A stretch of DNA of 64,000 nt, taken from Antedon bifida (Eukaryota > Echinodermata > Crinoidea > Comatulida > Antedonidae). The notes under the pieces were generated by a model that worked only from the letters and a program-made list of their open reading frames with translations, was not told where the DNA came from and searched no databases. Positions 59,301-64,000 of the stretch are shown piece after piece. Made by a program: the position numbers and the translations under genes. Position 1 is the first letter of the stretch. Every line of letters begins with the position of its first letter. Where the stretch lies: assembly GCA_963402885.1 (NCBI GenBank), contig OY727099.1, forward strand, positions 1,242,501 through 1,306,500. Reading direction: 5' to 3'.

Positions 59301-62300
59301 ATTAAGACAGAGAGATACGGGGCAATGGGGCAGCAATATCTTAATCACATTATTTGAATTTTCGTTCTCAATCATAAACACTGCATAACAGTTAATATAA
59401 CGACGCTATTCGATAGGCCTACTGTTTTTTAGTAAAAAACTTTAAACTTTAACTTCAAACTTTATGTGACAAAAAAATATGATGTGCCCATATAGGGACA
59501 TGATGATGTCATAGCACTACCATATTTGGCCACGTCAGTATACACTTTACCTTGTACTGCTGTCCCAAAACACACATAAAGCGTTTTTCCTGACAAAATC
59601 TGCGTTTCCATCTTGTTCATTGAGAGACTAAAATAAAAAAAAATCATTGTCTCAATGTTTAACCTTTATAAATGCAACATGTTTAGCCTTTGGCTATTTT
59701 TTGTATTATACCTGAATAAATAAAAATGAAATTACAGTACGGACTATGAGTTTTTTTCAAATTATAAGGATTGTTATTAGTGCTAGGATTTGAATTTACT
59801 GTTTTTCCGTCTGTCTTTCTCGTAACCAGTTTCAGCTTAAAAATGTTCTTCTTTGTTTAATTATTTTATGTGTTACATTCCATATTTTTAATATTTTAAA
59901 TATGTATTGTCCCTTTTCAAAATGTTTGGTTGAATATGTCAATATTCAATATAATATGTCACATTAGGCCTATAGTTATCCATTTTGACCAAAAATTGGA
60001 TTTAAAAACAAATTATTTACCTGAAAACTGTAATAAAGCCAAAAAATAGTTGAATTGGCTGCCAGCCAATGGGTTTTTGGTTGAATTTAACTATTTATTT
60101 GTTATTTATAGGTGAAAACACTTTTTTTAAACGACAAAATAACCTATTCAAAGGCTGACTTAATTAATCTTAATTTTTTTTAATTTTTAATTTCTCATCT
60201 TAAAGTGTTTTATTTATTACATTCCATATTCTTATTATTTTAAAATTAAGGTTTTTAAGTCAATTTTGATCGGAGTGTTCTTGTAAACGCGGGGTACGCT
60301 AATGTTGAACCGTAAGAATGATACGTGTCTAAGTACTGTAAACGTTGTATTTACTGTAATAGCTAATGTAGAGAGATACATTGTTCGAATGCAGAGAGAT
60401 ACATCGCTTTAAACCATACATAATGCTTTGCTACTCACCTGCTCAAGCTTTATGGAGAAAGTGACCTCAGCTGAACGGACAGTATGATTTTGATAAACAG
60501 AACATGTCAACACGTCACTAACTAACTCATAGTTTACGATATGATCATTACTGAAGATGAATGAATACATAATATTTTAGCACAAACATCAAACTTCGAA
60601 ATGAGAAACAATTGTACGTATCATGGTTATATGATAAAAAACACGGGGTACAGAATGAGAACTTGAAACAATACTCTCTCAGAATAGCGACCTTATATTT
60701 TTGCGACGCGCACGACTGCACGGCTGTCGAGTCGAAAAGTCAGTCTGAGAGATAATTATGCAGAATGACTGTTAGACTCAATAGTTACGTAGACGCTTGG
60801 CGCCAATGGTAAACTATAGTTACAGCCATCACCAAAATGATATCCTTAAATACATTGATAATTATTTTGATAATTTATGTTATCAATAATAACATTAAAT
60901 AAAAAAAATTGATGATAAAGATATGTTTATATTGATTATGAGGTTGATGATGACGTTGATTATGATGATTACGACAACAACGACGATGATGATAATGATG
61001 ATGAAAATGATACAGTTCGGATGATACAGTAGACAATGGTACTGATGAAACACATTCATTATACGTCTCATCATGGACATGCGAGATACACATACAATCG
61101 ATAACAGCCATAATTATTTGTTTTATTAAAATAGAAATATTCACTAATGTAACTTCAAGCTAACGGTCTTACTACGCATGCGTTTTTAGCTTGAGCTTCA
61201 CAAAAGTCACGTACTAAACTACTTAATTATGTACGCGCGTGTTCTGATGTATCTTAACATAAAATGCTGGCTTATATAACTCTGCGAGGCAATTTATTCC
61301 AACCACCGAGGATTCTTCTTTATCATCATCGCAAGTAGAACTATATTATCGTGACACTCGAGAGGGGGCTGGGTTGGAGAGGTGGGTTGGGCTGGCACGG
61401 ATACAAAATCAGCGCTGTGTTTAAGTACCATGGACATATACATTTTTAAAAAACACCACGGGAACATAAACAATACAACATAAATATGAAGAAACATGGC
61501 GAAAAGACTTACAAAAACATTTTAGATTGTAGCACATATAGGCCATCGTAATATTATTATATTTTTTGTTCATGTTAATGCTGTCAACTACACCGGATAC
61601 ATGCTTCAAAAGCATATAAACAAAACCATACGTTTTTACCTGTGTTCATCCTCATCACTGTGTCGTTGGATTGAACGGTAACCCTGTATTTCTGACGGTC
61701 GATCTAATGTCGCCACAACATCAGCATCTATTATCATAAAGGAAATGAACAAAATGATATGTTATGGTTGACATATAAAGTATATAAGATTCTCGTTTCG
61801 TATAATTTCATCTAACCAAATAACATACAGCTATTGATTTTACGTCGTTGGTTTGTAAGTATATGTCGTGGGGTTAGTGGCGCGTAATTAACGAACGTCA
61901 GTTGGCAGGCGACAGCCATGAGACAAACGTACTATGTAGATGAATTCCATACCTTTGGAGAGAGAAGCCATTACATTGTCAACCCATTCATGAGGCAATT
62001 TATTCGTTTATCTAATTACTTGTATCAACATAATAATATTGAATCCATAGGTCCAATACACCGCTCTTCCATTAACACGTAGTTGGTTTGCTCACTTATT
62101 CTCTGCTTTCATTCCGGTATTTACTTCGTTTGCCATGAAATCCAGTCATACATCCGTTCAATCAGAGAAGAAGTGTATACCAAACCAACAACAAACCATA
62201 CATCCATCAAATCAACTAACAACTAACAACTAACCAACAACTATACCCAACTCAATAACCAATTTTAACTAACTAACTACAACCAGCCATACAACTATAA

Positions 62301-63779
62301 TTATTCCGTTATATAATCAACCAACCACCAAACAACCAACCAGCCATAATTCTTCCATTATATAACCAACCAACCAACAACCAGCCATACAACCATAATT
62401 CTTCCGTTATATAACCAACCAACCAACAACCAGCCATACAACCATAATTCTTCCATATAACCAACCAACTATACAACGGGACAACCAACCATACAACCAC
62501 AATTCTTCCTTGATACAACCAACCATACAACTAACCAAACAAATAGTTATACAACCAAATAACCAACCACCAACCATACAACCATAATTCTTTCTTGATA
62601 CAACCATGGATAACTAACCGACCGACCAAACCAACCAAACAGTACACAATCAACTATACAACCAATCAACTAAACAATGTCAGTCAGGTGGCCAGTTGGT
62701 CAGTCATTCATTCAGTCGAAAAGGCGGTCACTAGTCTAGTCGAGAAGGCGGTCAGTAGTCTGTCCATTCGTTTGTCCATGGCTCAATGCATGCATTGCGA
62801 ATTAAATCACATTATCCTCAATTTCCATTGATTTATCTCCTTACCGACAAAAACCTCCAATGAACAAAAATAATAAATGATAATGTACCAACGTAGGCAT
62901 ATTCATAATAGTATGCCGAGACATTTTCACAATGAAAGATTGTGATGTAATTAAAAATAAAATAAATATATTAATGCAATTTATTAGTAAACTACTTCCT
63001 CCCCAGAGATGCTATAAATTGAATTTATTTTTATTGCATGCATACATGAATAATGTATGCGTGTCTGCGAAGCTAAATGATTTTTTCTAGCATGATGACC
63101 GTACTTGCATTTAACTTTTTAGCATTTTTTGTATAATATCATGATAATAATATCTCCCATTTAATGAAGAGATTTGAAGATCGTACAGATAGTTCGTAGT
63201 ACAACAAGATCATTTTCACTATTCAAAAGTCTTATTCCAAAACCATATACGCACTTGCTCGTAAAAAGAGGGTATTCTCCTCGTGGCAAATAATATGTTA
63301 GTACTGTAGGACTACGGTGCTTAGGTAAATGATGAGTTGTTATAGCAACTCTTATTGTTAAATACCAGTTGCTTGTCTGCTGACTACAATCTTTTTCCCA
63401 GATTTATTACGGTTTGTCCGCTGCCCTGGCAATGCCCTTTTTCAAATATGATGTATATAAACAGGGGTAACAACAACACATTATACGATGTTGGTTCTAT
63501 AAGGATCCTGATAGAACAGCATTTTGTTCAGACTTGGCTCAAGTGTCCTATTTTTTCAGGAGGAGACAAAGTAAACTCATTAATGCTTACCTGCGATACT
63601 AGCCATAGATAAGACATCTAGATAGGCATCAGGAGATGCAGTCTTGTCGTCAGCACTTTCACGTTGACATCTATAGGCTGCTCCCTTTGGCCCTTCATTA
63701 GGCATACATGTTCGTCCGCTAATGCTTACGGGCAAATTCTCACTGAAGATATAATCTGTAACATACCCTTCAGTTTTAT
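53332..63779 (-). CDS. Adhesion (class B2) GPCR, 3' fifteen exons; 5' end outside window
   Basis: Exons: 63779-63591, 61727-61640, 60550-60439, 59627-59551, 59115-58998, 58485-58382, 57946-57838, 57288-57068, 56609-56543, 55823-55735, 54879-54720, 54324-54253, 54110-54080, 53970-53860, 53471-53332. They give 562 codons including the stop, with all phases compatible. Early exons form part of the GAIN domain (AEVTFSIKLEQ). The GPS spans two exons: CVFWDSS, WSTWGC, then CNCNHTTSFAII. Seven membrane segments follow, with family hallmarks MHFFYTATLAWFAAEGAHYY (TM3), GVIWVFG (TM6) and LFALQGFFISIYC (TM7). The tail is acidic (ETAGDVELTEV; ETAAGDVSEAEINEV). Without the last splice, exon 53970 runs to a TAA at 53849, giving a shorter tail. 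The GPS has HTT where HL(T/S) is usual. Ligand and exact subfamily unknown. Confidence 0.93.
53590..53820. repeat. Degenerate AGTCAGT/TAGTTAGT repeats in adhesion GPCR last intron
   Basis: Runs such as CAGTCAGCCAGTCAGTTAGT and TTAGTTTATTAGCTAGTTAG. They make an open plus-strand frame (53482-53802) that is not a gene. Confidence 0.7.
57476..57666. mobile_element. MITE family B, copy 3, in adhesion GPCR intron
   Basis: Ends AAGGACCAATTTACACAGAC and ACCGCTCGTCTGTATAAATT then GGCCTT. The interior is inverted relative to copies 1 and 2 (AGCGGAAACCGCGTAGCTTG on the plus strand). Confidence 0.88.
58013..58143. mobile_element. MITE family C, complete copy (about 130 bp)
   Basis: Left end GAATCCCACTAGGACGTAAC and right end inverse (GCGTCCTAGTGGGAACC). 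The interior AATCCATCACTTGTGATTGG is palindromic. Both ends lie in the intron between the exons 58485-58382 and 57946-57838. Confidence 0.8.
58148..58275. mobile_element. MITE family D adjoining family C, with second C half-copy
   Basis: CGGTTTGCGACGACCGACCA and the inverse TGGTCGTAAGTCGTCGCAAA end a 120-bp element. It is followed at 58276-58335 by a partial family C copy (CACTAGAGACGC, GACGTAACGCAACGTAAGTG). A family D half-end (CGATTTACGACGACCGACGA) is seen near 28990 in SPRYD3. Confidence 0.65.
59455..59540. mobile_element. MITE family A fragment beside an adhesion GPCR exon
   Basis: TTCAAACTTTATGTGACAAA followed by the ATGATGTGCCCATATAGGGA and CACTACCATATTTGGCCAC words. It ends about 10 bp from the splice donor of exon 59627-59551. 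Confidence 0.65.
59880..60430. other. Adhesion GPCR intron, with one end of family F
   Basis: TATGTATTGTCCCTTTTCAA near 59902 resembles the family F end at 14277. The opposite end is not clear. No exon. Confidence 0.4.
62160..62690. repeat. CCAA-rich minisatellite in adhesion GPCR intron
   Basis: From 62160 the plus strand is C/A-rich (ACCAACCAACAACC). From about 62285 a unit of roughly 45-55 bp recurs about five times (CCAGCCATACAACCATAATT then CTTCCGTTATATAACC). Long open frames on the minus strand here are composition artefacts. Confidence 0.88.
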
Positions 63780-64000
63780 CTAAAATGTTAATTAAATAAA
63801 CATTATATTATAGGATTATATCTCAAGATAATTTGAACATCGTATGTTTTACTCGAGGGCTAAATGTATATATGTTTCTACGTGATGTTTCATATAAACT
63901 TGTACACTATACCTATACTACTGGTATGTAATTATGAGGATTTGTCAAGTCCATAGTTAACGCATCAATCAGTGTTTTACAACACTAAAGGCCCGTTTAC
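63780..64000. other. Intron of adhesion GPCR at window edge
   Basis: No exon seen. The last bases (AAAGGCCCGTTTAC) may begin another family B-like end. Confidence 0.4.

Noticed and set aside
62309-62607. Trp/Gly-rich frames on the minus strand
   Set aside because: Composition artefacts of the CCAA-rich minisatellite in an adhesion GPCR intron.

Overview
The window is AT-rich eukaryotic DNA with GT-AG introns, intronless GPCR genes, tRNA-derived SINE-like sequences, LINE tails and many short inverted-repeat elements. Gene content (RP2, SPRYD3, beta-microseminoprotein-like genes, SLC22, an adhesion GPCR and a lineage-specific rhodopsin-class GPCR cluster) points to an animal, most likely an invertebrate deuterostome. 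My best guess is an echinoderm, but that is inference; no species can be read from the sequence. I assembled splice sites by hand. Every multi-exon model that lies wholly inside the window closes in frame with a length divisible by three.

Layout. 1-10.7 kb: two tandem SLC22 transporter genes on the minus strand. One is complete (551 codons, ten exons) and one runs off the left edge. Between them lie a broken GPCR copy (plus strand) and a 101-bp tandem array built from SLC22 exon 5. 10.7-17 kb: no gene, only repeats and LINE or inverted-repeat elements. 17.2-22.1 kb: RP2 (minus, nine exons, 345 aa). 22.4-26.0 kb: a 3.6-kb inverted-repeat element without a visible transposase; it fills most of the space between the divergent genes RP2 and SPRYD3. 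26.7-31.7 kb: SPRYD3 (plus, eight exons, 427 aa). 32-35 kb: 3' UTR, then a MITE split by a LINE fragment, and a perfect 19-bp hairpin.

35.1-40.7 kb: two small secreted beta-microseminoprotein-like genes (minus, three exons each, 111 and 106 aa) with identical intron phases. 43.1-50.3 kb: three intronless class A GPCR genes in tandem (minus) with duplicated flanks. 53.3-63.8 kb: fifteen 3'-proximal exons of an adhesion GPCR (minus), covering a GAIN/GPS region, seven membrane segments and an acidic tail. Its 5' end lies beyond 64,000.

The genes do not form an operon or an obvious pathway. The themes are local gene family growth (SLC22, microseminoprotein, GPCRs) and heavy remodelling by non-autonomous transposons. 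I found no clear sign of a wholly new molecular system. The most unusual items are the microseminoprotein pair with loss of one whole predicted disulfide, the exon-derived satellite, the 3.6-kb composite inverted-repeat element, and a strong excess of the palindrome TAGGCCTA.
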